64,000 bases of DNA, taken from NCBI GenBank assembly GCA_028571685.1, contig CM053141.1:137110833-137174832 (forward strand), written 5' to 3'. The notes under the pieces are model-generated. The model did no database searches and had not been told where the DNA came from. It was given only the letters and a program-made list of their open reading frames with translations. Below, in pieces: positions 32,505 through 43,140 of the stretch (the stretch's first letter is position 1; the number at the start of each line of letters is the position of its first letter). This stretch comes from Heterohyrax brucei. Its lineage: Eukaryota; Chordata; Mammalia; Hyracoidea; Procaviidae. The translations under genes were made by a program, and so were the position numbers.

Positions 32505-32792
32505 TAGCTTATACTGCTTATTTGAGTGGGGACCAGACCAAGAAAAGGATCTGCAAAAGATTCAGGCTGCCACTGCTGTGCAAATGGCTCTGTCACTTGG
32601 GCCATATGATCCAGATGATCCAGTGGTATTTATATGTCAGTGGCACATAGAAAGATGCTGTTCATAGTCTTGAGCAGGTACCTATTGGTGAACCACAGTG
32701 CAGATCCTTAGGATTTTGGAGCAAAGCCTTGCCATCCTCTACAGATAACGACTCTCCTTCTGAGAACAGCTTTTGACTTGTTACTGTGTTGG
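32505..32792 (+). repeat. Endogenous retrovirus pol relic (RT-RNase H connection)
   Basis: A short piece of an old endogenous retrovirus. In plus orientation it recalls the pol segment between reverse transcriptase and RNase H, with readable words such as 'LQKIQAAT' and 'LGPYDPDDPVV'. It is about 290 bases, broken several times, and has no flanking LTR or other retroviral domain in view. The right edge is an AfroSINE. The age looks old from heavy decay. The family is not assigned. Confidence 0.6.
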
Positions 32793-32943
32793 AGTCCTGA
32801 TGATGAAGTTATTTAAGTGCTCAGCTGCTAATCAAAAGGTCAGCAGTTTGAATCCACTAGCTGCTTGTTGGAAACTGTATGGAGCACTTGTAATCTATGC
32901 TATAGGGTCACCACGAGTTAGAAACAACTCAGAGGCAACTTAT
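32793..32943 (+). repeat. AfroSINE
   Basis: 'gtcctgatgatgaagttatttaagtgctc' is a decayed head. 'caaaaggtcagcagtttgaatcc' is the B box region, followed by 'ttggaaactgtatggagcact' and 'gggtcaccacgagttagaaacaactc'. It ends against a TA/CA tract. Confidence 0.88.
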
Positions 32944-33030
32944 ATACATATATGTGTATATGTTTACATACATATATGTATGCACACACACATACATATA
33001 TATATACACATGTATGTATATATACTGCTT
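32944..33030. repeat. (TA/CA)n microsatellite
   Basis: Alternating 'tatatacatatatgtg' and 'cacacacatacatata' runs fill the space between two AfroSINEs. It probably grew from a SINE tail. Confidence 0.9.
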
Positions 33031-33035
33031 GTAGA

Positions 33036-33240
33036 AGTCCTGATGCCACAGTGGTTACGTGCTCAGCTGCTAATGAAAAGATCAGCGGTTTCAGCCCACC
33101 AGTTAATCTGCAGGAGAAAGATGAGACAGCCTTGGAAACCCCATGGGACAGTTCTACTCTATCCTATATGATCATTATGAATCAGAATTGGCTGGATGGC
33201 AACGAGTTTTATAAACTACTTGGTTGGCTTGGCTTTAGTA
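33036..33240 (+). repeat. AfroSINE, form with extra 'gagaaagatg' segment
   Basis: Head 'gtcctgatgccacagtggttacgtgctc' and B box 'agatcagcggtttcagccc'. An inserted 'ctgcaggagaaagatgagacag' segment marks a subfamily shared with 57,793-57,992. Then 'cttggaaaccccatgggacag' and the tail 'gcttggctttag' follow. Confidence 0.88.
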
Positions 33241-33838
33241 AGATTTAGTTTTGAAGTATTAATGGAGAGGATAAAGAATCTGTGGACCTCAGATGTGAGT
33301 AGTGGGGATTTCAGCATGAAAATGAGGACCAAAAAAGGTAAGTTCCATCTAATGAATGGCCAGAGACTCAGAGAGTGACCAGAAGCAGATTGCCCCTTGG
33401 AGACCATTGTACACACCGTCCCCTTCCGGCCTCACTTCTGAGCTTAGAAACCATCATGCTCAGAAGAGGGGACTGTGAAAAATCAAGATGTTGCTAAATG
33501 TGAAAACATTGCAAAGACTTAAAAATCAAAAAATTGACAAAGGGTAAATTCTGAATTGATTGATTTAAATGTCTTGAAAAATTGTACCACCAATGGCTGA
33601 AGCAAGCTCAGCAACAAATTACAAAGAAATGTATTAAAAAATATTTTTGCACATACATTCTGGTGATTGAGAATAAAACACCCCAGAGTTAATATTCCTA
33701 AAGTTTTGCCCCTACTTTTCTCACTTATGTGACACTATGTAAGTGGCTCTAACATATGTTAGATTTAAAGGAAGTTAATTTTGAATGTCAAGTTTGGAAT
33801 GCTATGGTGAGACATATGGATTATAAATAAAATTATGT
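33241..33838. other. Unique spacer
   Basis: No gene or recognised repeat. The 66-codon antisense frame at 33,216 begins in SINE tail sequence and is not supported. Confidence 0.4.
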
Positions 33839-34262
33839 AGTTGTTGTTAAGTGCCATTGAGTCAGTTCCAACTCATAGTGACCCTATGAACAACAGAAGA
33901 AAACACTGCCCAGTCTTGCACCATGTCCACAATCATTTCTTTGCTTAAGCCCATTGTTGCAGCCACTGGGTCAATCTATTTCTTTGAAGATCTTCCTCTT
34001 TCTTGCTGACCGTCCACTCTACCAAGCATAATGTCCTTTTCTAGGGACTGATCCTTCCTGACAAAATGTCCAAACTATGTAACATGCAGCCTCACCATCT
34101 TTGTTTCCAAGGGCACCCTGGTTGTACTTCTTCCAGAACAGATCAGATTGTTCTTCTGCCAGTCCACGGTACATTCAACATTCTTCTCCAACATTCTTCT
34201 CCAACACCGCAATTCAAAGGCATCAATTATTCTTCAGTCTTCTTTATTATCCAACTTAAACA
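33839..34262 (-). repeat. RTE (BovB-like) LINE, 3' end
   Basis: From the tail 'gttgttgttaagtgccattg' through 'cttgcaccatgtccacaatc', 'ccgtccactctaccaagcataatg' and 'cccaactatgtaacatg' equivalents, to 'cattcttctccaacaccgcaa'. The words and order match the 63,191-64,000 copy. 'acattcttctcca' is repeated in tandem at 34,179-34,206, a local slip. Confidence 0.85.
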
Positions 34263-34548
34263 TAATTATACACCTCCTTAAATGTATTTGGGTCCTAGAT
34301 GACTATACTTCAGGGTACCCTTCATTGTACGCAATAAATCTTTTCAAAGCTCCCTCTGCCTTATTTTTTATAAGTTGTCAAGACTCTGAAACCCATGACT
34401 AGAGACTCCTTAGCACCAGTAAATACATTTTTAGCACATGTAAATACAACTTAATATTATACAATGCAATATATTGTTTTAGAAAGAATAACTGCCAAAA
34501 TGCCTTATTGCCTTCTAGTGGTTTTGTGCTTGCCACTGTAAGATAGCA

Positions 34549-34703
34549 GAAATCCTGGTGGCATAGTGGTTAACTGCTAGGGCTGCTCACCAGAAGGCTG
34601 GCAGTTCAAATCCTCCAGGTGCTCCTTGGAAACTCTATTGGGGCAGTTCTACTCTGTCTATAGGATTGCTATGAGTTGGAATTGACTTGACGGCAGTCGG
34701 TTA
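34549..34703 (+). repeat. AfroSINE
   Basis: A well preserved copy: 'gaaatcctggtggcatagtggttaa', 'gaaggctggcagttcaaatcc', 'gctccttggaaactctattgggg' and 'gctatgagttggaattgacttgacggcag'. It is among the least diverged of its family here. Confidence 0.93.
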
Positions 34704-34879
34704 CTAGAACAGCACTCACTAAACTTTAAAAAATTGTTTTCTGCTTCCCTGCCCTCAGCTGGAATATGAACTCTTTAAAGACAGAAGCAGATTCTTCTAA
34801 TGTGGTTACCTGTTGCTCCAGTATGAAGTCAGCCCCTGATACCATTCACATACATTTATAATTCCTCTAAAGTAAACTT

Positions 34880-34880
<1 letters not shown>
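34704..34880. other. Spacer, possible L2 3' remnant
   Basis: 'ggaatatgaactctttaaagacagaagc' resembles the L2 3' end 'agaatgtaagctccatgagggcag', but it is too short and diverged for a firm call. Confidence 0.25.

Positions 34881-34918
<38 letters not shown>
34881..34918. repeat. (TC)n microsatellite
   Basis: About 18 uninterrupted 'tc' dinucleotides. Confidence 0.97.
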
Positions 34919-34919
<1 letters not shown>

Positions 34920-35783
34920 ATTTTTCCCAGGGGACTGAATACGCCTAACATGAAATTGATCACTTTAATTAGTACAGTAACAGGAAAAACAACAAAGTTT
35001 TCTAATGTGAAAACAAATCAAATTCATTTATTCCTCTACTTCTTTGTGTAAGGAAAGAAAGAACAGTTTAACTAAGAAAGATATAGTTAAAGGAAACCAT
35101 AGACCATGTTATGGCTTTCAAACCTACTGAGCTGCTAACGCTTGGCACATGCACCAGTTATGGGTCCTCTTAGCACTTGGGGTTGCTTGGCAGGGCCTGA
35201 GGTACCTGGAGTATATGCACTGGTCTCCACTGAATAAGGATTGATTTCTTTTTTTCTGTCTAGTGTGCTATCCAAATACAGTTATATTCATGTGAGCCAT
35301 GACATGAAAAAAAAAAGACAGGAACTACTGAGAGATGGTGGAATTCTCAGTTTTTTAAACTGGTACATAGGTTTCTATAGGTATCCGAAACATTTGAGAA
35401 ACCAACCTTTACTTCAAGATAATAGTCAGTATTATAGATTCCAGCCTGGGCAGAACATATGGCCCCTCAAAACAAGCGTTCTTTTTGTTTCCTTTCTCTG
35501 CACAGGAGGAAATTCCTTGTCAGTACACAACAGTGGTGACGAGAGTGCTTCCTAGTGTCACCTGAAGCAGTCAGGGCATGTGGGGAGCTTGTTGGTTAAG
35601 TGTGCCTATAACTCTCACAGCAAGCTTGAGAGCCTTTGTAGCTCAAAGGATCTAATACCAAACACTCATGCTTGGCTTTACGTAAATACTCATCCCATGC
35701 CTATCCTAAAACAGCTTGCTGCTCTTGAGTGAATCAGGCATTTTGTTTGTTTCAGTTAAGTTTAGCAATTATAGTTAAAACTA
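34919..35783. other. Unique spacer
   Basis: No gene or recognised repeat. The 104-codon plus frame at 35,241-35,555 is the longest in this stretch, but it has neither a protein-like composition nor flanking splice sites that I can support. Confidence 0.35.
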
Positions 35784-35940
35784 GAAACCCACTGCTATCA
35801 GTAGATTCTGACTCATAGCGACCCTAAAGGTCAGAGTAGAACTGCCTCATAGAGTTTCCAAGGAGCACCTGGTCGATTTGAACTGCTGACCTTTTGGTTA
35901 GCTGACATAGCGCTAAACCCACTATACCACCAGGGTTTCC
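35784..35940 (-). repeat. AfroSINE
   Basis: Minus-strand copy with near-consensus text: 'agattctgactcatagcgacc', 'gtttccaaggagcacctggtcg', 'ctgaccttttggttagctgac' and 'actataccaccagggtttcc'. Confidence 0.93.
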
Positions 35941-36356
35941 ATTACAGACTGAGAGGATCCTAAAGACAGAAAAAGATTAAGGGGATAAATTTTATAATTA
36001 ACAATTACTACTTTGAGATAAATCAGCACTTACAGAGCCATAGCTATATTTGAGTCTTCTAAACCTGATAGACTCGTGACCCTTTTACTCACCTCTGCCG
36101 CTGTTACCACACCGTATTTCTCAAAAGTGGATTAATAATAATAGCATTGCTACTTGAGGCAAAGACTAGACAGATTTACTTTCCAAAATAAGGACTGCAA
36201 GAAAATTGAAAAATAATAATAAATATAAAAGATAATAAGTTCTTCCAAATATTTCCACAGCCCACAGGATAATGGTAGCAATTAGCTCTCGCACTCCTTG
36301 TGCAGTCTTTGACACACTGTGTGCTTAGTCATGTCTTCACAGTTTAAAAACTAAAA
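35941..36356. other. Unique spacer
   Basis: AT-rich with no recognised element. Confidence 0.4.
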
Positions 36357-36557
36357 CTAGTTGTCAGTGAGTCAATTCTGACTCATGATGACTCCATGTG
36401 TTGCAGAGTACAGCTGTGCTCTATAAGATTTCTAATGGCTGTGATCTTTCAGAAGCAGATTGTCAATCCTTGCTTCCATGGTTCTTCTGAGTAGATCTGA
36501 AGTGCCAACCTTTCAGTTAGTAATTTAGTGCTTGACCACTAAATCACTGAGGGACTT
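36357..36557 (-). repeat. AfroSINE, older long form
   Basis: Minus-strand copy of the long form: 'gttgtcagtgagtcaattctgac', 'ctccatgtgttgcagagtac', 'ggctgtgatctttcagaagcagattgtc', 'ccaacctttcagttagtaa' and 'cactaaatcactgaggga'. It is about 200 bases, matching the copy at 5,822. Confidence 0.85.
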
Positions 36558-36904
36558 CAAGGCATTTTAATACAATGCATGGTGATGTCAAAATGCATAC
36601 AGTATGGAGATAGATTAGGTAAGTTGTTGTCTTGCTAAGGTTTAAACCAATTTGACCTAGCTTATTATTATTTTTGTGATTTCTAAAAGTTCCACAAGGA
36701 ATTTTCTTTAAGTGGCCCCTTTATTCCCTTCATCAGCTTTGGAGACATTTAATCTAGTTTCTAGATTTTCATTTTCACACCTTTGTTTCACATTTAAAGT
36801 TTTCCCTCCAAAGCCATCTAAACAGGCTTAGAGGCCTGCCTGTCTTCGATTTTGCCCAGTCCCTTACCATTAACCCTCTTTTACCTCAGGTCTTATCACC
36901 TGCC
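36558..36904. other. Unique spacer
   Basis: No gene or recognised repeat. Confidence 0.4.
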
Positions 36905-37075
36905 TGGAAAACCTAGTGGCATAATAATTAGGTACTATGTCTGCTAACCAAAATGTCAACAGTTCAAATCTGCCAGCTGCTCCTTGGAAACTCTGTGGAG
37001 CAGTTCCACACTGTTTTGTAGAGTCACTATGAGTCGGAATCAATACTACAGCACTGGGTTTGGTTTTGGTTTTGT
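36905..37075 (+). repeat. AfroSINE with long G/T tail
   Basis: Head 'ggaaaacctagtggcataataattagg', B box 'atgtcaacagttcaaatctg', 'ctccttggaaactctgtggagcag', 'cactatgagtcggaatcaat' and the full tail 'ctgggtttggttttggtttt'. Confidence 0.92.
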
Positions 37076-37454
37076 TACCTGCCTAGGTATTTGTATAGAC
37101 TTGTGAGCCTTTTCACATTCACTTGCCTCTGACAAGGTCATGTACTCTCTTATCTCTGCTGCAAATTCCATAGTCAAAATTAGTACTCTTTTCCTCACTA
37201 TTTCTATCCATTATATACACTTATCTTCAACCTGGGGCCTTCTTCTTCTCACGATATTGACTTTTCTATGATGAGGAGACAAACAAAAATATTTACATTC
37301 TAAAACCCTAAATATATTTAAAAATAAATTTTTTTTTAATTATTTTCTTAATACTAAAAAAAAAAAAAAAAATTCCAACCTTGCAATATATTTGGGTCTC
37401 AAAACAACAGGATGTTAGACAAAACTGTTTTGTTTAGAAGAGCCAAAAATCCTG
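37076..37454. other. Unique spacer with A/T runs
   Basis: No gene. T-runs lie near 37,327 and a 17-base A-run at about 37,354-37,371. Confidence 0.45.
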
Positions 37455-38033
37455 CTAAGTACCTGCATATCACAAACTTAGCTGCTTAAAACAACACAGA
37501 TTAATTTTCTCTCAGTTTGTGTGTCAGAAGAGTGAGTAGTCTTCACTGGTTTCTCTGATCAACAAAGGCAAAATCAAGATGTCAACTAGTTGGGCTCTTT
37601 ACAGAAAGGGGAGAATTATTTCCAGTGTCAGTCAAGATGTTCACAAAATGCTGTTCTTTCTGGTTGTAGGACTGGTATCTTCATTTCTTTTCTGGCTGTT
37701 AGTTGAGGGTTACTTTTAGTCTTGAGTCTGTCTTCCCCAGTTTCCACATGTGGGCTCTGCTTCTCAACACAATGCCTTGAATCCTCCTCAAGCGTGGCTT
37801 CCCTCTGACTTGCCTCTCTATAACATATCTTTTCTAGATATAACCAGAAAACGTTCTTTGCTTCCAAGGGCTTTGTTATTAGATTAGCCCTGACCATGAA
37901 ATCCAAGATAATCTTATTTTAAGGTCTATAACCTCAATCGTATCTGTGAAGTGCCTTCTGCTATGTAATACCACGTATCAGAGGTCTGGAGAATAGGATG
38001 CATAATTGTAGAACCATTTATCTGCCTACCACA
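37455..38033 (-). repeat. Probable old LTR (MaLR/ERVL-type), minus orientation
   Basis: The order 'gctgcttaaaacaacacagattaattttctctcag', 'caaaatcaagatgtcaactag', 'taatcttattttaaggtc' and 'tttatctgcctaccacag' follows an LTR-type mammalian repeat read in reverse. It is heavily decayed and the family is not assigned. The 92-codon minus frame at 37,628 is incidental. Confidence 0.45.
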
Positions 38034-38807
38034 GAAACTGGGACTCAACCCAAATTACTGAGAAAGTCTAAAGAGCAGACTGAGCTCTAGCACAGCTGAA
38101 TCTGTCAGCGCAGAAGCATCCTCAGGACTCCATGATTCTCCATCTCAGCGTTACTTTTATGTGAGTGAGCTTCTTTCCTGGGCCTTCCTCATGTAATGGG
38201 AAAGATAGCTGCCACAAGTTCTCAGCTTACACAGGCTCAGTGCTAAGTGTTTGTGAGATGAACATGAAGTCCTGTTTTCAGCTCTGTGCCCAGCAGGATG
38301 AGATTTTCTATCAAAGGGAATTGAAAACATCCCTCTCATCCCTGCTGGCCTAGAAACAACAGAACTGGATCCCTGACATTAGAGCTATAATTCTCTTAGA
38401 GGCAGGAATTGGAAGAGTAGAAAAAGTGGAGCACATGTAGCTGGAAACAAAACAAAACAGAGATGTGATATTCAAAGTGATTTATGTTGTTGGTTAGCTC
38501 CCATACAACCTAGGAATAAAAGCTTAAGGCAAGCAGTCTCAGTTCCTACACTGGTATCAAATGATCAAGGTAAAACAATGTATCTTTCAAGTCCAAAATT
38601 GGGTTGATTGGATCTTCATGATATTTAGTGTATTTTGAAATCTCGAATATCTTTTTTTTTAAAAAAGTATATGAGCTAGGACATATTTTGGTTACAAATA
38701 AGAGAAAATATAGCAAGCTAAGTAAAATATATTTGTGTATGTGTATATGTGTGAATGGTGTGTGTATACTATTATACATGTAATATGTATATTCTATTAT
38801 ATGTATC
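38034..38807. other. Unique spacer
   Basis: No gene supported. Bases 38,710-38,800 are a TA/TG-rich simple stretch just before an AfroSINE. Confidence 0.4.
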
Positions 38808-38965
38808 AGAAACCCTAATGGCATAGAGGTAAGTGCTACGTCTGCTAACCAAAAGGTCATTAGTTCAAATCTGCCCAGTGTTTCTTGGAAACTCTATGGC
38901 AGTTCTTCTACTCTGTACTACAAGGTTGCTATGAGTCAGAATCGACTCAGCAGCAGTGGGTGTGT
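38808..38965 (+). repeat. AfroSINE in TA/TG-rich DNA
   Basis: 'agaaaccctaatggcatagaggtaag', 'ccaaaaggtcattagttcaaatc', 'ggaaactctatggcag' and 'gctatgagtcagaatcgactcagcagcagtggg'. 'atatgtatc' before (38,799) and 'tatcatatgtat' after (38,968) may be a target-site duplication. Confidence 0.92.
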
Positions 38966-39707
38966 GTATCATATGTATTTTATATAACTATTATACATAT
39001 TATATATACATCTTTATATAACTAAATGAGTGGAAGTGAAATAATTCCAGGCCTAGATTCACATTCTTCAAAGACTTAATTTCTTTCTGTTTTATTTCCC
39101 TGGAAATTTGACTTGGTCTCTCAGGCTTGTTCTCTTAAAGGTCCTCAGAAATCATATTGAGGTAATTATATCAAGAGGAACAAAAGTATTTCTTTTGTTT
39201 TTTTTGTAAGAGAGTAAAATCTTTCCATACATTTCTTAGCACTGACCAGAATTATGACCCATGATCATGTGTAGATGAATCAATGTTCGAGGGCAATAAA
39301 GCTTCTGGTTGGCTTGTACCAATTAAGATCCTGCCCTAAGCCTGCTACCTCTGAAGTATGTAGATAGTCATAGAATAGTGAATAAAAGCAGGAGCCTATG
39401 AATAAGGAATAAAGAGGAAATTACTACCGGACAGATGATTATCTGTGTCTTCACAGACAGAGAGGCATGTTTATGCTTACCAAATGGTCCCTATGTAACA
39501 AAAGATAGAAAAATACGAGACATATAACAGCAGCATTAAGCTCTTAGTAGTCACCTGGCAATTTTTAATGTATTGAGAATACTTCTTTGTAATCAGATGA
39601 CAAAGTCTTAAGTTATTAAGCAAATTCAAAGAATCACATACAGCAGGCCTCTGAGAAAGGAGCCAGATTCCAGCAGTCTCTCGAGTTCCCTCACTCCTTT
39701 AAACATT
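38966..39707. other. Unique spacer
   Basis: TA-rich simple sequence at 38,966-39,015, then unique DNA. No gene seen. Confidence 0.4.
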
Positions 39708-39718
39708 TATTTCCCAGC

Positions 39719-41220
39719 CTTTTTTTTTTTTTAATGACTGAGTGGAAATGTACTTTCCCATATAAATGTGCATGCCTACCTATATGCAGCTTCCATTGCT
39801 CTCCCTGCCCGGTAACAGCACACTGTTCCTCTCTGCTCCATACAGGTCTCATCCTCCAACAGTCTCCTCTCCCTTGCTCTCCACCCACTCTCCTTCCTCC
39901 AGCCAGAGGTCAGCAGGATGATATCCTATAGATGCATAGACCATAAGGTTCATCCAATATATGGTCACTCTGCGTCACCAAGTCCAATCCATTCCTGTCC
40001 GAAAAGTGGACCTTCGTTATGATTTACAGGTAAGGGCAGCATCAGGGCCAGGGGCCATGCTCCCAGAGGAACCCCAAAGCCGCTGGACCATCAATTGCGA
40101 TCTTTTAGTGGAGATCTCAAGGTGCACCCCTTTTTATTCTTATGTTGCCACTGAGACTCAACTTTGTGAGCTCCATCACGGCTATCACTGGTGGTGGCCA
40201 GACACCATCCGGTTCTTCCGGTCCCAAGTTGATGTAGGCACCCAGTCATGTGGGTCTCTCTGTCTTCTGGGTTGTCTTTCCCCCGTGTCATTTTGGTCCT
40301 CTGTGAGCATCCGTTCCTGCTGAGTTGGGACCATTTGCTGTGCCCTCAGATGGCAGCTTGGCAGCTTTTAAGACCCCAGATGCCACTGACCAATGTGGGG
40401 TGCAGAGAGCTCTCTTAGCAAAACGCTAGTTGTGCCAAATGGCCTCCATTTCGCCTAAGAGTGTGGTCCCCTGCCCCTCACCCCAGCTACTCTGTCCTTG
40501 CAATATTGGGTTAAGATGGAAGAAGTACTCAAGTTATGCTGAAGTCCACTTAATATTGTTCTTGTTTCTAATGTGTGCTATCACCGATTTCACCCAACCA
40601 GATTTCTACCAGCTGTCTAATCTAAACCCTCTCCCCCTCGCCCTCCCTTCCTCTCCTCCTTTGCAATCATCAAAGAGTCTTTTCTTCTGTTGGTAAGTCT
40701 GTTTTTGAGTTATTATCACAGGGCTCTCATACAATATTTGTCCTTTTGTCACTGACTACTTCCACTCAACATAATGTCTTCCAGTTGAAACCAGGTTATG
40801 AGATGTTTCCTGGAATCATCATTGTTCTTTGTCATTGCGTAGTGCTCCACTGAGTATGTATAGCACAGTTTACCTACCCATTCCTCTGTTGTTGGGCATC
40901 TGGGTTCATTCCATCTTTTTGCTATCATGGACTGTGCTACAATAAACATTCTTGTGCATGTATCCATTGGTGTGAATGGCCTTGATTCTCTAGGATATAT
41001 TCCAAGTAGTGGAATTACTGGGCCAAATGGTATATCTATATCCATTTTTTTAAGGAAGTGCCAGGTTGCTTTCCAAAGACCATTTTGAACCATTTTGCAA
41101 CCCCACCAACGGTGTAGGAGAGTTCCACCTTCTCCACAGCCTCTCCAGCATTTGTTGTTTTCTGTTTTTTGGATCATGGCCAACCTTGTTGCAGTGAGAT
41201 GGTATCTCATTGTAGTTTTG
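39719..41220 (-). repeat. L1 LINE, 5'-truncated, relatively young, with target-site duplication
   Basis: A poly-T at 39,720-39,733 marks the A-tail on the minus strand. Bases 39,734-40,748 are the 3' UTR and 40,749-41,210 the end of ORF2, still open. The words 'tatttcccagcc' (39,708-39,719) and 'tatttccccagt' (41,221-41,232) flank the element and look like its target-site duplication with small changes. It is truncated within ORF2. Its 3' UTR is of the same type as the nested fragment at 53,900-54,297. Among the L1 copies here it has the fewest disruptions. Confidence 0.9.
40749..41210 (-). CDS. L1 ORF2 C-terminal domain, open but truncated
   Basis: 153 codons in one frame, ending at the natural ORF2 stop. 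Residues 20-40 (NKCWRGCGEGGTLLHRWWGCK) contain the L1 Cys-rich motif C-x3-C-x7-H-x4-C, thought to bind RNA. 'MVQNGLWKATWHFLKKMDIDIPFGPVIPLLGIYP' and 'CTRMFIVAQSMIAKRWNEPRCPTTEEWVGKLCYTYSVEHYAM' follow the expected L1 order to the end. Endonuclease and RT are absent because of 5' truncation, so it cannot mobilise anything. The initial methionine is simply the first one inside the truncated frame. Confidence 0.9.
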   Translation of the reverse strand: MRYHLTATRLAMIQKTENNKCWRGCGEGGTLLHRWWGCKMVQNGLWKATWHFLKKMDIDIPFGPVIPLLGIYPRESRPFTPMDTCTRMFIVAQSMIAKRWNEPRCPTTEEWVGKLCYTYSVEHYAMTKNNDDSRKHLITWFQLEDIMLSGSSQ

Positions 41221-41232
41221 TATTTCCCCAGT

Positions 41233-42075
41233 CTTTCTCAGTTCAGTCAGTTACACTACCATGTAGCCAATTGTTCAAGTCCCATAGCTAGAAGGCAGTG
41301 CCAACTTATCTCTTCTACCCATTTTCCACATCAACTCAAGTTCCTGTAGTCTCAGCTCCTCAAAGATGTGCTATAACCATCCACGTCTTTATATCTGCAC
41401 TGACATCACCTTCCTCAACTCTCAGATGAAGGTTGTAAGAGCCTCCTAACTGGTTTCCACTTCTGATATTGGCCCTAAATCAATTTTGTACACAGCAGTC
41501 AAGGAGATCTTTTCAAATTGCAAATCAGGTTACGCCAAGGCTTACAGTTGATTTCCATTGCACCAACCAGAAAATCTGACTTTTTGCTGTAGCCTCTAAC
41601 ATCATACCTCACCAAATATACATCCACCTCAATCTCTCAGCTCTGACCAAAGAGACTTCTTCCTCTTTCCCCAACATGTGAAGCTTTTTCCTGCCAGGCC
41701 TTTGGACTTAGTGTTTTCTCTGCCTAATGTGCTCTGTTCTGAGTTCTTCAGGTTGTTGGTTCTTCCTCCTCCTTCATGTTTTAGCTCAGATGTCACCCCT
41801 TCAGACTGGTCTTTCCTGACCACAGTTACTTGTTTCCTGATTCCAAATTACTTCTGTAATGTTACCCATTTAAGTATTCACAGTCCTCACCGTTACTCAA
41901 AATGATCTTTCTTGTTTGTCTGTTTTTGGGGGTGAATCTCATCTAGAAAATGAATTCTGTGGGAACATAGCTGGAATCTTATTTGTCCTAGTCAATCCTC
42001 ACCAGACATTCCTCAGCATCTAGAGTAGTGCCTGGCAGATAATAGCTGCTCAGGTAGCATTTGTTGTTGACATCA
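41233..42075 (+). repeat. L2 LINE, 3' end
   Basis: Plus-strand L2: 'cctgccaggcctttggacttag' (consensus 'cagggcctttgcacttgc'), 'tgttttagctcagatgtcacc', 'ggtctttcctgaccacagttac', then the 3' end 'catctagagtagtgcctggcagataatagctgctcagg'. It is old and non-coding. The L1 at 39,719 was inserted against its left side. Frames at 41,629 and 41,678 are incidental. Confidence 0.82.
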
Positions 42076-43140
42076 GTTTGTTTGAGAAATATACAGTAAA
42101 GAAAACTGTGAAATTTGATTTAACTTAACCGTCCTCAAACTAACTAGCTATATGTAGAACGAACCCTACCTGCTGTTGCAAGGAACATTTGTTAACCCAC
42201 GGAATATTTCCTAGAATATACTTTGTTTATGCTGGCTTAATGTCAGTGTTTAGAAGAGTTATGTTTGAAACTCAGTGGATCTTAAACATAAAGGAAAAAA
42301 TGTGAAGGAATACACAGCATGCAATGCACAGAGGAGCGAAACAGAAGATGTATTATTGCCTTACCCATTGCACTGAGGGATTGTCACCAAGTATAAGGGG
42401 AGAATAAAATGCATATTGGTGTCAAAATGCAAATATGTAAGTCTTCATGAAAGGTGGCACAGTAAAACAGACAGTGTTCTCACAGCAGAGGCTAATTCAG
42501 TCATATTCCACATATTTTTAGAGTGTGGATAAATTTCTCAGTTAAAGAATCCTTCTAAGAAATGTTTTATGTGTCTAGTTACTTAACTGTCAGCCAATAC
42601 ATCAAAAAATACCAGATGATAAACTCAAAAAGCAGAGACGTATTATCCATTTTGTTCATTAACTCGGAATCTAGTACAGTGTCTGCCCCCTAGTAACCGT
42701 GATAGATAGAGATAGATACAGATAGAGTCAGCTGACCAGAGAAGATGAAAATAGGTTAACATCACATTTCTCAACTGATTTAACAAGGCGTATTTCTGGT
42801 AGGAACTGCTGTATGTTATAACTTGTCCTTATAGCAAACTGGTGTGGTACAAATTGTTAACAGTCATTCATTTTGTCATAACTGATAGATGAGTTATCTG
42901 ATTACAGATAATGTTAGTTTATGCATTATTTCCATTATAATACAAAATTAAGGTGGTTTCTTTGTATTATCTCTAGATTACAAGTTTTCTCATGGTAAAC
43001 ATTACTCAGCATAGTATTAAAAAAGACAATACCTTCAAGGTTATAGTTTCTTCTATAATTGTGTAAAACTATTCTTTTCAGAGACAACAAAAGTTGAAGT
43101 AAAAAAAATAAATAAGCTACATGTAATCAAACTAATCAAA
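42076..43140. other. Unique spacer with short (GATA) run
   Basis: No gene or recognised element. 'gatagatagagatagataca' lies at about 42,701-42,722. Confidence 0.4.

Noticed and set aside
32944-33240. Frames with repeated His/Ile/Tyr codons
   Set aside because: They are translations of the (TA/CA)n tract and adjoining AfroSINE.
35241-35555. 104-codon plus frame in unique DNA
   Set aside because: No homology I can recognise, biased composition, no splice sites or promoter. Chance open frames of this size are expected in 64 kb.
37628-37906. 92-codon minus frame resembling a charged protein
   Set aside because: It lies within a probable old LTR and has no domain match I can name.
38546-38860. 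104-codon minus frame
   Set aside because: It runs through TA/TG simple sequence and into an AfroSINE head. The peptide is low-complexity (repeated YIHT/IHIHK).
5834-38965. Regularly spaced similar units that could suggest an array (CRISPR-like)
   Set aside because: The similar units are dispersed AfroSINEs in both orientations with irregular spacing in a mammalian genome.
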